From Oncomelania hupensis (lineage: Eukaryota > Mollusca > Gastropoda > Littorinimorpha > Pomatiopsidae): a stretch of 64,000 nucleotides of DNA. The notes below the pieces were generated by a model. That model was not told the DNA's origin. It was given only the letters and a program-made list of their open reading frames with translations, and made no database searches. The position numbers were made by a program, and so were the translations under genes. Within the stretch, counting starts at the first letter, position 1, and each line of letters opens with the position of its first letter. The DNA is taken from positions 28,127,110-28,191,109 of the forward strand of contig CM072511.1 of NCBI GenBank assembly GCA_036898135.1. Reading direction: 5' to 3'. Below, in pieces: positions 20,984 to 31,935 of this stretch.

Positions 20984-23900
20984 TTACAGGTAAGCCGCCA
21001 CCTGTGAGTGATATATACATGCTGCGGTCTTGAGAAGAAGACCAATATCAGAGGAGAGGGCAAATGTTATCAGGTCAGAGACCGAGCCCTCCAGACATGC
21101 CTCTCGACAGGCTGTCCTCACCTCGGCAAAGTCTTCCGCCAGAGAGGCACAATGAAAGATACAGTGGTCTAGGTTAACTAGACTGCCACAAACACAGTAT
21201 TTCGCGTAAAACGGGGCAATGGTTCGCCCTGAGCATAAGCGCAGAGCAATCGTTTTTAGGTGAGATGGACAGTCCAGGTGTAAGGGGATGGGTCGAACAG
21301 CCCGTATCAGCGAGAGCTCCGTTTTGTCCTCACACCAAGTGGTGTAAGCGGTCTCCCAGGTTGAATGTAATTTTAATTTGACGGTGGAAAGAACCTCAGA
21401 GGAAGAGTGAGGAATCCGTTTAGATGAACCTGACCGTCCAGCTGAACCAAGGGCAGCCGCCCTATCGGCCCTTTCATTTCCCCGCAGACCTACATGGGAG
21501 GGGATCCAATAGAAACAGACGGTCTTTCCCCTGCTAGCCAGAGCAGAAACACTGTCCAGAATTGTATGTAGCAAACTGGGACGAGAGTGACAATGCATGC
21601 TCTCAATGCACTGGAGAGCAGCTCGGGAGTCTGTGAAGACGGAAATTTGCCCCGGCGGAGAATCCGGAGGAGTCTTTTCCAGGGTTATTGACAGTGCCTC
21701 TCCCACTGCCACCAACTCACATGTAAGGATAGAGGAGCCGGGGGGGAGACCTCCTGATATGGAGTCACCCCCGTCGAAGTATACTCCGAATCCAGCAGAG
21801 CCGTCCGACAGGACGGAACCATCTGTGTAGATGCGATCAGTGTTGGCCAATGAGGAAATCAATTCTTGGGCCATTGAAGTGAGAACAGATAGGTCTTCTG
21901 TTCGCAGAAGTAGTCCACCACCGATGACCGTAGTCAAGGGGGGGGACTCCCATGGAGGACGAGGAGGAGGGAAGGGTTCCACTCTAACTCCTCTGTTAAA
22001 AGGCTCCCCCAGAGAGGTGGAGACATGTTCTGCCAGCCCTACTTTGGGGCACTTTGTCATTGGCCACATGTAATGCGGGTCTAATTCGGCCTCGGTAGAG
22101 TTAGGAACTCTCCCTGCCCTAACTATGTAGGATGCACAGCTCTGAGTAAGGATGTGTCTAAGGGGTAGAAGACCGGCTAACCTATAAACCAGGTGGCAAG
22201 GTGTAGCTCGGGAAACAGAAAGGGCCACCCGCAGGGCTTTACATTCCACCCCCTCCAGTCTGGTGATGAGATGTTTTGGAAGATCATACAGGAGCTCGGC
22301 TCCAAAGGCAAGACGAGAACGCACGAGTGACACCACCAAGGACACCAAGGTCTTGGGGTCTGAGCCCCAAGGTTCCCGGCGAACGGATTTAATGAGAGAA
22401 AGTGCTCGGGCTGCGCTAGAGCAGTTTCTTTCTACATGCGCCCCGTATCTCCCGTTCTGCTGCAGGATAAAACCCAAGTATCTTACTTGTTTCGAAGCGC
22501 GAACGGCGGCCCCAGCCACCTGCACAGTCAAAGAGTTGAAAGAAAAGTGCCAATGAGTGTGGAAGGGAATAAATATAGTTTTAGTGGGAGATAGTGTAAG
22601 ACCGACCTCGCGAAGATCGTTCGAGATGGAGTCGATGTCGCCCTGAAAGGCCTCCAAATCGCGACGGAAGATATGATGTTTGGGTTTTAGGGAGCGACTG
22701 CTGGTGGTCCTCCATAAAGCAATATCATCTGCATACATGGTAAGTGTAGATGAGTGAGGGAGGTGAACTCCCACCGTGGACAGGGCTATTGAGAAAAGAA
22801 GGGGGGCTACAACCGAGCCCTGTGGGACCCCCATCGACAGGAGGCCCACCCGAGAGAGAGTGCTATTCCAGCGGACACGGATTCTCCTCTGTCGAAGAAA
22901 GTCAGCAACAAAGGATCTGGTGGATGAATCCACGCCCAGCGTACTGAGGCGGCCGAGAAGACCCGCGTGCCATACGGAGTCGAAGGCCCGCTCTACGTCA
23001 AAGAAGCACGCCAGGACAGTCCTACGTCGTTGTATGGCCTTCCTGACGTGCTCATTGATACGGACCAAATGATCGGAGATGCCGCGGCCCCTACGGAATC
23101 CAGCCTGGGCCACCGGGATCACACCGTGTTGTGAGCAGAAAAACTCCAGGCGCACTTTGACTAGGCGCTCGTAGAGTTTGCAGGTGTGCGAGGTGAGTGC
23201 TATAGGTCTATAGTTTCCTATAAGACCCCTAGGTTTGCCCTGCTTAGGCACAGGTACCACCGTGGCTTCACGCCAAGTATCAGGGATTGATCCCGCGGCG
23301 TAACAGCGGTTGAAGTGTGAGAGGATAAACCCCTTAAAGGCCACCGGGGCCTTAGCCAGCATGAGACTGTGTACTCCATCGGGACCAGCATTCTTTTTAG
23401 TTGGGGCTGATCTCATGGCACGTGCCAATTCGCAGAAGGAGAAGGGTTTGGCAGGGGGTGAAACAGGAGGATCTGCGGGAAGAGCAGCCTCGTAAGCTCT
23501 CCGACGCTCCACCTCGTCCGGGGATAGGCGAGATCCGTCCCCAGCGGAAACGAATTGGTCAAGGAAGGCATTGGCCTTATCCTCCGCCGTAACGAACTCC
23601 CGCCGACCGTCGGAAAGGTTTCGGTTCATGGGGCGGTAAAGTCCGCGCAATTTTCTGACATTGTCCCAGATCGTGCCAAGCGGTAGGTTGGATGTTATTT
23701 TAGAAAGGGCATGATCTCTTTTAGCCATGGCAATAACGCGCTTAGCTGTCACTCTAGCATTCCGCATTTGGTTATATGTGTCTGGGCTATTAAGATTCTT
23801 ATATCTTTTGAATGCTGTCCTCTTGGCTCGCACCGCCTCTCTGCAGGCCTCAGACCACCAGGGTTTGGGGACACCTGCCGATCTACCGGAAGAGGCGGGA

Positions 23901-24741
23901 GCGGAGGAGGCCAAAGCAGAAAGCATCGCCTCACGCAAGAAAGTTTCTGTCTCATCAATGGTCAGGCCATCAGGCATAACAACTGAGGTCAACTGGGAGG
24001 CATATGTGTCCCAGTTTACTTTCCCCCAGTTAATGCGTGCAGAGCGGGGGGCCGACACCGGGCGGCCGTCAAGAGTGATGAGGACGGGCAGGTGATCCGA
24101 GAACCCCGGCTCGGTTGTTACTGCCCACTCGAGTAGTGGCACAATATCTGGGGTGGCGAGGCAGAGGTCAATAGCTGTTCTACTCTGGTTTTTAGCGTCC
24201 GGGATTCTGGTAAAGGTACCATCATTTAGCACTGTCAGGGAGGCCTCAGCTAGGGCCTCACCTACATCTCTGGAGAACGTGGGAAAGTCATCCTCCCACC
24301 GGCCGTCTCGTTTATTAAAATCTCCCACTACCACCCAATCACCTTCCGAGACCACCTGTGACAGCCAGGAGAAGTCGCGACAGCCGGTGGGGTTATAGTA
24401 GTTTAGTATGTGTAACGGGCCGCCGAGGCCATGTTCCTCCAAGGTGACCTCGACTACGGAGGTAAAGCCCCCCCCCCGTCTCCCTCGTCGACGGGGCCCA
24501 GGTCGTTCGCAGCCAACCCCAGACGGATATAGGTTGAAACGTAAACTTTATCGTTTTCACCGGTGGTAAATATTGGCGGGTAGTGAAACCCCTGAATAAC
24601 TGGAAGTTCGGATGGTTTGCAGTTCAGGGACTGCAGGCAAAGAATATGGCTGCGCCCTATTTCTTCAGAAAGAATGGGGAGGGAATTGATAAGGGTTCCC
24701 CGAGAGCGGACATTATATTGATAAATTTGCAAGGTACTCAT
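20984..24741 (-). CDS. LINE ORF2: endonuclease, reverse transcriptase, RNase H (one frameshift)
   Basis: The catalytic polyprotein of the LINE. The first 90 residues (MSTLQIYQYNV onwards) are in one frame up to a run of ten G (24468-24477 on the plus strand). The rest, an 1,152-codon frame to 20984, is in another. One more or two fewer bases would align them. Domains in order: endonuclease with VVGDFN and FSDHLPV; RT with NYRPIALTS, AGFRRGRGISDHL, SMGVPQGSVVAPLLF and the catalytic YADDIALW at about 22740; RNase H with IYTDGS, CELVAVGEAL, FTDSRAAL and SHVGLRGNERADRAA; and a terminal Cys/His cluster (CVCG...HCIFHC). An alternative start at 24810 overlaps the ORF1 stop. Confidence 0.87.
24468..24477 (-). 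other. Ten-G homopolymer at the ORF2 frame break
   Basis: Ten consecutive C on the plus strand. Upstream and downstream parts of ORF2 are in different frames exactly across this run. Homopolymer miscall, real mutation and programmed slippage are all possible. Confidence 0.8.
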
Positions 24742-24799
24742 GATCTGGGTGATCAATAGGAAATAAAGGAAAGAATATTTAGATTGAATGCAATTGTTT

Positions 24800-27085
24800 T
24801 TATAGTGCATTATTTGTTAGATGTTCACAGATGGTTTTTAGTATTGCAAAAAGTGTTGAGAAGATAATACGGGTGGCTGCAAGCTCCGGAGGGAGCGCAC
24901 TCATCCCGGCCAGAATGACACCCTCAAGGTCAGCCAATTGAGAGAGGGGGTTCACTGTTGCAGAGGTGTTTAGAGATGCTGTCGACGGGGAGAGAGTCAC
25001 ACGTATCCCAAGGTCTGATGGCTCGGAGGGGGCAGCCGCCACAACCTTCCGTCGTCCACCAGCTGACACTGAGGAACGTGAGTGAGCTTGGGAGGGACCA
25101 GCTGGCCTATCCCGAGGTACCACCGCGGGCTGACGACCGGAGGGTCGAGTGCTGGAGGCCAGTGGTGCAGGGCCAGCGCCCGCGGAGGGAGAGGTTAATG
25201 TAGGGTATGCATCAAGAGAGGCATCCGGCGGAGCAGAGTCCGAAGGGAGGGTCTTCGCGGAGTCAGCGGGGCGGTCAGGATGTGCATGACGTCCCAAGGC
25301 GCCACGCCTATCTGAGTGTTCCCGCGTGCGCGGGGCCCATGTCATGGTAGAGCCAGTGGCCCGTACTTGGGGAGTGGGGGTCGGAGGAAGGTCAGCAAGA
25401 CCTACACCTGCCCTTGCCTGAGCAACAGCAGTGCTGTGAGGGAGGTAACAAGAGCCCCGCAGGCAATTTGCTCTGCGTCGAATTTCGATTTCTGGGCAGC
25501 CTTCCCAGGCGGATGAGTGCGACCCACTGCAATTAACACACAGTCTGGTCTCTGACGTGCAGTCCTTGGTGAGGTGGTTTTTGCCACAGCGTGCACAGCG
25601 GAAATCTCTTCGTCTGCAGTGTGCCTTGGTGTGACCTAGTAGCTGACATTTTGTGCACCTCAGTACCGGCGCCACAAAGGGGTCGACTCTGAAACGCGTC
25701 TTGCCCAACGTCACCTCTGCGGGAAGTACGCGCAAACCAAATGTGACCTTTATAGCTGCCGAAGGGAGCCCACCGGTGAGAGGTAACCTTACCACGGAAA
25801 GGACCGGTAGGCCCTGTCTACCCAGGTCCTCCTTGACATCAGTCAGAAACCTGCTGTCAGCTTGGACCACCGGTAGGCCCCTGATGACACCGACTGTAGT
25901 AGTCTTAGGTATGTAGGTGGAAACAGGTATGGAGCTGATGTTGGTCATGCGAAACAGTTTACCCTGTTGCTCTTTGGATGAACAGGCTATAAGCCAGTCG
26001 CCGTTAGGCGTTGGACGAATTGAAAGGACCTCACCCACCAGGGAACGAAGAGTGTTAGCTTGTAGTAAGGGGTTTAGACCGGAAAAAGTGGCCGGGCCAC
26101 CGCCCTTGTCATGAAGGATGACCGGGAAGTCCACCGGTTCCACTCTGAGTCTAGATGAGGGAGGCCGAAAAGGCCTTTTGGGTTCGGGTACAGCAGCGCC
26201 TATGCGCGCTGCAGAGGCATAAGAAATTTTGCCTGTCTGTGCAGAGGAGGTTGACCAGGAGGGGGCCACTCCCCCCGGGGCAGTAGAGTTCCGTCCGATC
26301 GGAGAAACAGGGTCTCGGACAGGTGGAGAGCCCAGAATGCCGTCCCGCCGAGAGGCCGGCAAGGATGACGGATCAGCGCCATCACTGGTAGAGCGGGCAG
26401 CTGGGGACGTGGACTGAGGGTCAGTGTTGATACTAGACTGCGACAACGACTCCTGAAATGGAGAGTTTTGTGCAGTTGGGCGCCCAGATTTATTAGAGGC
26501 CATGGAGTTCTCATCTTTACCATCGGTGTTCCGCTTCGCGGAAGAAGGACTGGGAGCATGAGGAAGCCTTTCTGGAGTGTTCTTGTCAGTTGGCGAATCA
26601 ATTTGAATGTTTTCTGGGCTGAGTGACGTGTTTGTATATGTAATGCTTCGCTTGGCGCTCGGTAAGGGAGCAGCCTGAGACGAAGAGCGTTTTCTTGAAG
26701 GAGAGTTGGCATCCTGTGAAAAGGAGCCAGAGGCATAGGAGCCAATGGACCCCGTCGTCTCCCGCCCACCCAGGGCTCCGACAACCGAGGGAGAGAAGGT
26801 GGGCCGAGTACACTGCCCAACCACATCTGAGGGAGTAAATATCTTCTTTTTTTGATCAGCCAATAGTCGAGCTCTCTTGAGTGCCTTTCTGCCACCGGCA
26901 GTCACACTCGGGCATTTGTCATGAGATTTGAGGATGGCACTAAGAACTATACTCGATTTTTTCTTCTTTTGTCCTCTGAGTCGGACAGGAGGAGGCGAGC
27001 ATGTCGCCGGTGAACTAGGGGGGACCTCTGACCAATCGTCGGTGTCCTCCACCTCATCTTCAGTGTCACAATCTGAATTAGACAT
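24800..27085 (-). CDS. LINE ORF1: zinc-knuckle nucleic-acid-binding protein
   Basis: A 761-residue protein with a real ATG at 27085. The N-terminal 300 residues are Ser/Pro-rich and disordered-looking, with basic patches (RGQKKKKS). A folded segment follows, then three zinc knuckles at about residues 475-530: CTKCQLLGHTKAHC (CX2CX4HX4C), CARCGKNHLTKDC (CX2CX3HX4C) and CVNCSGSHSSAWEGC (CX2CX3HX6C). The C-terminus is again Pro/Ser-rich. In I-group LINEs this protein coats the RNA and accompanies it to the target. The stop (TAA, 24802-24800) overlaps an in-context ATG at 24810, so ORF2 may be read by termination-reinitiation. Confidence 0.87.
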   Translation of the reverse strand: MSNSDCDTEDEVEDTDDWSEVPPSSPATCSPPPVRLRGQKKKKSSIVLSAILKSHDKCPSVTAGGRKALKRARLLADQKKKIFTPSDVVGQCTRPTFSPSVVGALGGRETTGSIGSYASGSFSQDANSPSRKRSSSQAAPLPSAKRSITYTNTSLSPENIQIDSPTDKNTPERLPHAPSPSSAKRNTDGKDENSMASNKSGRPTAQNSPFQESLSQSSINTDPQSTSPAARSTSDGADPSSLPASRRDGILGSPPVRDPVSPIGRNSTAPGGVAPSWSTSSAQTGKISYASAARIGAAVPEPKRPFRPPSSRLRVEPVDFPVILHDKGGGPATFSGLNPLLQANTLRSLVGEVLSIRPTPNGDWLIACSSKEQQGKLFRMTNISSIPVSTYIPKTTTVGVIRGLPVVQADSRFLTDVKEDLGRQGLPVLSVVRLPLTGGLPSAAIKVTFGLRVLPAEVTLGKTRFRVDPFVAPVLRCTKCQLLGHTKAHCRRRDFRCARCGKNHLTKDCTSETRLCVNCSGSHSSAWEGCPEIEIRRRANCLRGSCYLPHSTAVAQARAGVGLADLPPTPTPQVRATGSTMTWAPRTREHSDRRGALGRHAHPDRPADSAKTLPSDSAPPDASLDAYPTLTSPSAGAGPAPLASSTRPSGRQPAVVPRDRPAGPSQAHSRSSVSAGGRRKVVAAAPSEPSDLGIRVTLSPSTASLNTSATVNPLSQLADLEGVILAGMSALPPELAATRIIFSTLFAILKTICEHLTNNAL

Positions 27086-27091
27086 GGTTTA

Positions 27092-27092
<1 letters not shown>

Positions 27093-27130
<38 letters not shown>
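27093..27130 (+). repeat. A38 run immediately upstream of LINE ORF1
   Basis: Thirty-eight A on the plus strand, so T38 in the LINE sense, ending eight bases before the ORF1 ATG. This is an unusual place for a homopolymer. It could be slippage or a small retroposed tail in the leader. Confidence 0.9.
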
Positions 27131-27132
<2 letters not shown>

Positions 27133-27721
27133 CGGACTACAAAAAAAGACAGTACGTATTTAAAAGCTGGTAGGGATTGGACAATAACTTCCCAATAAGG
27201 TGAGTACTTAAATGGGTTGTGTTATTAAAAAGTTAAATACTAAAAGTTACCAGGAGTGGGGATAACGAGTAAGGAGTGCTAGGGGCAGCCACTAAGTCCA
27301 GGACTCGGGCAGGAGGACCAGGAGAAGACCACCCAGGGTGGAGATCAGGTCCTAGCCCACTAGGTCAGGATAGCAGCTGATGGCTATGAGTTCCAGACCT
27401 ATGGGTGAGACGAGTCTCTAGGGGAAAATGCTAAAAGCTTTAAACCAACCGGCCAACCAAGGAGCCCAGGGCCCCGAGCTACACTAACACGCTTCAAGGG
27501 CGCCTCCCAGGGAGGCCACGCCTGCGGTAAACCCACTGGGAAGGAACAAGCACGTTGGCTATGTGATCCCTCCCATGGGGGGTGACAAATCACCGAAAAA
27601 AGAAAAGGCCAAATGGCCAGGCAAGGAAGGTGAGTGCCTACCAGAGCAGCTGTGAGGCAACGGATAGCAGCGTCCTGAGGACTGTAGGAGGGTAAGGAGG
27701 ATCCTGGTCTGTGTCCTGGTC

Positions 27722-27840
27722 AGCAGTGCGTTTCTTGAACAGCAAAGCGTTTCTTGAACAGCAGAGCGTATCTTGTACAGCAGGCGTATCTTGAACGGCA
27801 AAGCGTAACTTGCACAGCAAAGCGTATCTTGAGTAGCATG
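27722..27840 (-). repeat. Tandem array in the LINE 5' leader, unit about 19-21 bp
   Basis: Six imperfect units of the form CAGCAAAGCGTATCTTGAA on the plus strand, differing at a few positions. 5' tandem units are common LINE promoter features; that function is inferred. Confidence 0.75.
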
Positions 27841-28130
27841 GGGTGGTAGGAAGGTTGATCCTGTAGAAGGAGGCAGCAAGGAGAGTGCGGATCTCGTACC
27901 AATGGTGGTATGTAGAGAGAGTGGGCACATCAGCTGGATGCTGGTCTTGAACGCAGGCAACAGGGGTGCAATTACAGACTCCTGTGCGTTCTCCTGGTTA
28001 TCTGGATGTTGAGCCAGTAGTCTCACGAAGTTAAAAGTTTGGTAAAATGTCAAGCGCTAGGAACAAACGTCACCTCCAAAGGTGTAGATGTAACTCAAGG
28101 CGCCCGAGGCGCCCATTTATCGTTCTGTCC

Positions 28131-29430
28131 GCGAAGGCCGCGACCGTCTTCAATGGATGCTTGGGGCAGACAACAGTCAAGAAGGTCCTAAACCACAATC
28201 GTCCTAGCCAATGAGAGTTGTCACAGTTCAAAACGCATTAAAACGCAAGCGACGGTTGTTGTCCAGGATGTAGTCTCATACTTGTTGTCAAACTATGCAT
28301 CTCAATAGTCTACTGATGATAACAGACTACTCAGCCTCGCCTAACAAGCATAAAACTAAAATACTATTTTGTCACACTGATAATAGGTGTCAAGATATAC
28401 GGGTTCTGATGCTATGTGTGATTACTGCTTTTATCTGTTTTAATTAATTAATTAATTATCTTAGACTACATTGAACTGTTATCTGCTTTTATACTGCTTC
28501 TCCATTGTTTTATTGAACCTGCATTTGTATAAATTTGCTTTGTAACTTTATACTAGTAATTTTAAGCTTATCTGACGGAAATCGTTAACGTCTGCTTAAT
28601 TTTGATTAGTGTCATAAATGAACTTGACTTATCCAATTCTTCCCCCTACCTCGTCCTCCCCCCACTCCCTGCACTTAACTTAAATATTTAACTGTTGTCA
28701 TTTTTTTAAAAGTCGAACCTTCATTTGGACGCATGCTATTTATATTACCGTACACATTTTAGTGTTGTACTAATTTTATTTCTTAATATTTTGAGGTGCT
28801 GGGGTGCCTGAAAATGTTTATGTGAAAGAATGATGATGTTATATTTGTTGTTTTATTTATTCATGGACTATGAAATTGTCATTGTCATGTTTTGTGCTTG
28901 TGTTATGTTGCCCACACGTCAAATTTTGTTGCGTAAAAATGAGGACAATAAAATCGTCTTGCATCATGTCTTCTCTACATCATTGCTTGCAGCTGACTGC
29001 TTCTGCAGGCCTTTGATACTCGGCGTGTCTTAAGTATCTGCGTTCGGCCATTGAACAAGGTAAGGATGCATAGCTAAAACAAACATAAAAAAAAAATTCA
29101 CTCAAATTTAGTTTTGTTAAAGTAATAGATCAGGGTTTCGTCAACTAAAATGGAATTTCAAAATTGAAGATGTTCAATAGTGTGTGAGGCCGATACAAGT
29201 GTTTTAACGTATGGAAATGTAACAGCGAGAGTTAACGATAACTACATCTACTTTACCAACGGTAGACTCGTTTCGTCAATGGCATCACACTACAGATTAA
29301 AGACTGGAAGAATATAATTATGCTTCTGGAAGAATGCTGTCGAAACCTATTGCTGAAGTGTAGGTTAGATACAGGTTTATATTCGTACTAGAATATCTTA
29401 AGCGGAGATTTTTGTACAGAGTAGACCAGC
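28131..29430. other. No gene recognised
   Basis: AT-rich single-copy-looking sequence. An ATG frame at 28830-29033 is short and resembles nothing I know. Confidence 0.4.
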
Positions 29431-29433
29431 TTA

Positions 29434-29530
29434 ATGTCAGTTCAGTTCAGTTCAGTGGGTAGATTAACGTCCCCGGACACATCAGCGTATAGGGGACTTG
29501 TATGGATGGTATCCGCTGTATTAAGAAGTC
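29434..29530 (-). mobile_element. LINE 3' end fragment, same family as the 20-28 kb element
   Basis: Read on the minus strand it shows the terminal GTCCCC...GGGGAC hairpin (29469-29497), then GTTAAT and a (CTGAA)n tail at 29434-29455. It matches the 19.93 kb terminus. The tail motif differs (CTGAA against CCAAA). Confidence 0.65.
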
Positions 29531-29700
29531 GTGATGAAATAAAAAGTCTTTTGGTCAGAAGAAAATCAAATGAAGAGGGAGCGCAAAGCGCTGCTACAAC
29601 GTCCAGAAGAAAATTAAATAGTATCAGGTCAGCGAAGAAGTGTTAAATTCTGAAAATGGTGGCCGGTGTAGTAAGGCCGCTTAATGTCACGACACATGCA

Positions 29701-29892
29701 GTGGGGCCGGGTAGCTCAGTTGGTAAGAGCGTCTTGCTAGTAACCGGAAGGTCGCTGGTTCGAATCCCGGATTGGTCAACGTGTGATCATATTATTTTCC
29801 CCTTTACCAACAACTGGCCCGCTGGTGTCAGTTTAAATCGGTCCAGTAGTCACCTATATGCGGAAGTGTCGTGTGACTATAATCTACAAACA
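29701..29892 (+). mobile_element. tRNA-derived SINE, copy 1
   Basis: The head GGGCCGGGTAGCTCAGTTGG and GGTTCGAATCCC match the A and B boxes of a tRNA promoter. The anticodon position would read AGT (Thr), but stems are imperfect, so it is not a working tRNA. The body ends GTCGTGTGACTATAATCTAC. Perfect 12-bp target duplications ACGACACATGCA flank it at 29689-29700 and 29893-29904. Confidence 0.87.
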
Positions 29893-30021
29893 ACGACACA
29901 TGCAAGGTTTTTATACGATAGCTCTCCCCTTGGTCTCATGCTAATTGGCTTGGTCTGTTCGGGTTCAGGATTCCGATCGGTAAGCCAACATATATCCATC
30001 CGCTATAACTATATACTATAG

Positions 30022-30219
30022 AGGGGCCGGGTAGCTCAGTTGGTAAGAGCGTCTTGCTAGTAACCGAAAGGTCGCTGGTTCGAATCCCGGATTGGTCAAC
30101 GTGTGATCATATTATTTTCCCCTTTACCAACAACTGGCCCGCTGGTGTCAGTATAAATCGGTCCAGTAGTCACCTATATGCGAAAGTGTCGTGTGACTAT
30201 AATCTACATACATACAAAC
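30022..30219 (+). mobile_element. tRNA-derived SINE, copy 2
   Basis: Nearly identical to copy 1 (for example CCGAAAGG for CCGGAAGG). Its own 11-bp target duplications ATATACTATAG lie at 30011-30021 and 30220-30230, so it inserted independently about 130 bp away. The two are therefore not a tandem duplication. Confidence 0.87.
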
Positions 30220-30788
30220 ATATACTATAGGCGTAAGTCTGAAGATGTGAGACGAGTGTTTGATTTGTCAACCCAACTAGGTACCTCCTCCATGTACGGA
30301 GGCACATGCACAATTGCGATATTTTGTGCTGTACTACGCACCGCAGCACTACCGTTAAATTAAAATTAATGCTGTCTGACTGACCGACTCGGAAGCGTTC
30401 TTCTGGTAGCTCTTTTTTTTCTTTAACCCGTTTGTGGTCTTCTTGCTCTGCTTTTTCGTGGTCTTCTTGCTATTTCTTTGCTGTTGTTGTTTTTGTTATT
30501 GTCGTCATCGTTTGTTGTTGTTGTTATTGTTGTTGTTGTTGTCATTGACGTTTATGTCTTTGGGAGTACTATACGTTTTAATAACAAACAGCGTAGTCTA
30601 ATCAATAGCTTTTGCAATCTATCCAGCCTATTTTATTTAAATCTGTGGTTTGACGCCATTGACGCAAAGGCTTTGGGCGAGATATCCATATCATTTATGT
30701 TATACACAAACTTCTTGTCTCCATATCCAGCCTGGTTCCTCATCTAACAAATGTGACGAGTTTTGCTGCTCATATCTGGTTAACAAGT

Positions 30789-31286
30789 CACCATCTTCTT
30801 GACTTTGTCATCTCCATCTTCCTATACACTTGCGAAACTTGGACCCTCACAGCAGACCTACAACGAAGAATACAAAGCATGGAGATGAGGTGCTACAGAA
30901 GACTTCCTATACCCAGCACATCACCAACAACGAAGTCCGACAGACCATCACACAAGTCATTGGACAACATGATGACATGCTCACAGTGATGAAGAAAGGG
31001 AAACTCGGATGGTATGGCCACATCACCAGAGCATCAGGCCTTGCAAAGACCATCCTGCAAGGCACGGTGCAAGGAGGCAGAAGAAGAGGGAGACAGAAAA
31101 AGAGGTGGGAGCCGGAGGAGAACTTTCGAGAATGGACTGGTTTGACACTGAGCAAAACCATCAGGGTTGCTGAGAACAGAGAAAGTTGGAGTACGCTGGT
31201 TAAACGATCATCTGTGGTGCTCCAACTACCTTTGAGTTACGGGATAGGATAGGATAGGATGGGATAGGATAGGATAAGATAGGATA
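30789..31286 (+). mobile_element. LINE 3' end, (GGATA)n tail (same family as 682-1636)
   Basis: Encodes ISIFLYTCETWTLTADLQRR and MRCYRRL, then a small deletion shifts frame before HITNNEVRQTITQ and GRRRGRQKKRWE. Ends in a (GGATA)n tail, 31230-31286. It is 5'-truncated and starts within the RT thumb. A short deletion at CTTCCTATACCCAGCAC distinguishes it from the 0.7 kb copy. Confidence 0.85.
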
Positions 31287-31639
31287 TTCTTGGCTTTATG
31301 ATTATTAAAATAAGGCTCATTTGTGTACGGCTGGTCAGCCGTTTGACATTGTTGGCGACCAATGACTACGTTATTAAGTAAGTGTCAGGCTGGTGTTGGG
31401 ATTCAACAGCACGTACCGTGGCATGGCGTGAAAGAGATTAGAGTTGATCTGCGTAGTCTATAAACTGACCAGAGTTATTAACTCCACACTGAACGCGGTC
31501 AAGTGCACAGGAACAACATAGGCAATGGTCTTCCGAGGTATTATGGTAAATACTGAGTGTCTAAGGTCATGGGAAGTGCATCGATAACGTCATCGATAAC
31601 GTCATATTGTTACACAGTAAAACTAGAATAAGTGTCAAT

Positions 31640-31845
31640 AGCGCATAGACTCAAATACCTGCGTGTTGCCAATCATCTATTCGAACTTCTGTCCTCTGGC
31701 CGTCAGTTCGGTGCTTTGAGAGCTAGAATCTCTCGATTCAGAAGCAGTTTCTTTCTAGATACTGTCCTCAGTACATCATCAACCATAGAACGATGTATTT
31801 CAACTGGAAACTCACAACCATTTCCATCCCTTGAGACATATGACT
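31640..31845 (+). mobile_element. Small LINE fragment (RT C-terminal tail), tentative
   Basis: The frame reads LLSSGRQFGALRARISRFRS and SFFLD. This resembles the extreme C-terminus of some CR1/jockey-type RTs (LLPSGRR.R.LR.RT.RL..SFF). Short and isolated. Confidence 0.4.
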
Positions 31846-31935
31846 GAATTGCGTTTAATATTGTGTCTACCTCTCTTTTAATGCTGTACGCAGGATGATT
31901 GCCAGTTGAGTGTATGACATGATGAATGCATGTGA

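Larger units (their letters stand above)
19896..28130 (-). mobile_element. Near-full-length two-ORF LINE (I-superfamily type)
   Basis: Order on the minus strand: about 1 kb of 5' sequence (28130-27086), ORF1 (27085-24800), ORF2 (24741-20984), 3' UTR, and a tail of (CCAAA)-like repeats at about 19896-19922. The 3' UTR ends in a hairpin at 19933-19960 (GTCCCC pairing with GGGGAC) that recurs at 29.47 kb. The two-ORF plan with zinc-knuckle ORF1 and apurinic-type endonuclease, RT and RNase H in ORF2 is that of the I superfamily (I, Nimb, R1 and relatives). I cannot fix the clade. The 5' limit is uncertain. Apart from one frame break in ORF2, the coding regions are open, so this copy is young. Confidence 0.85.

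Noticed and set aside
27559..28053. 164-codon frame on the minus strand upstream of LINE ORF1
   Set aside because: It lies in the LINE leader and is driven by its tandem repeats; no domain, and other frames are equally open.
29703..29775. tRNA-Thr gene
   Set aside because: A and B boxes are present but the anticodon, T and acceptor stems are mismatched, and the sequence continues into a SINE body with target duplications.
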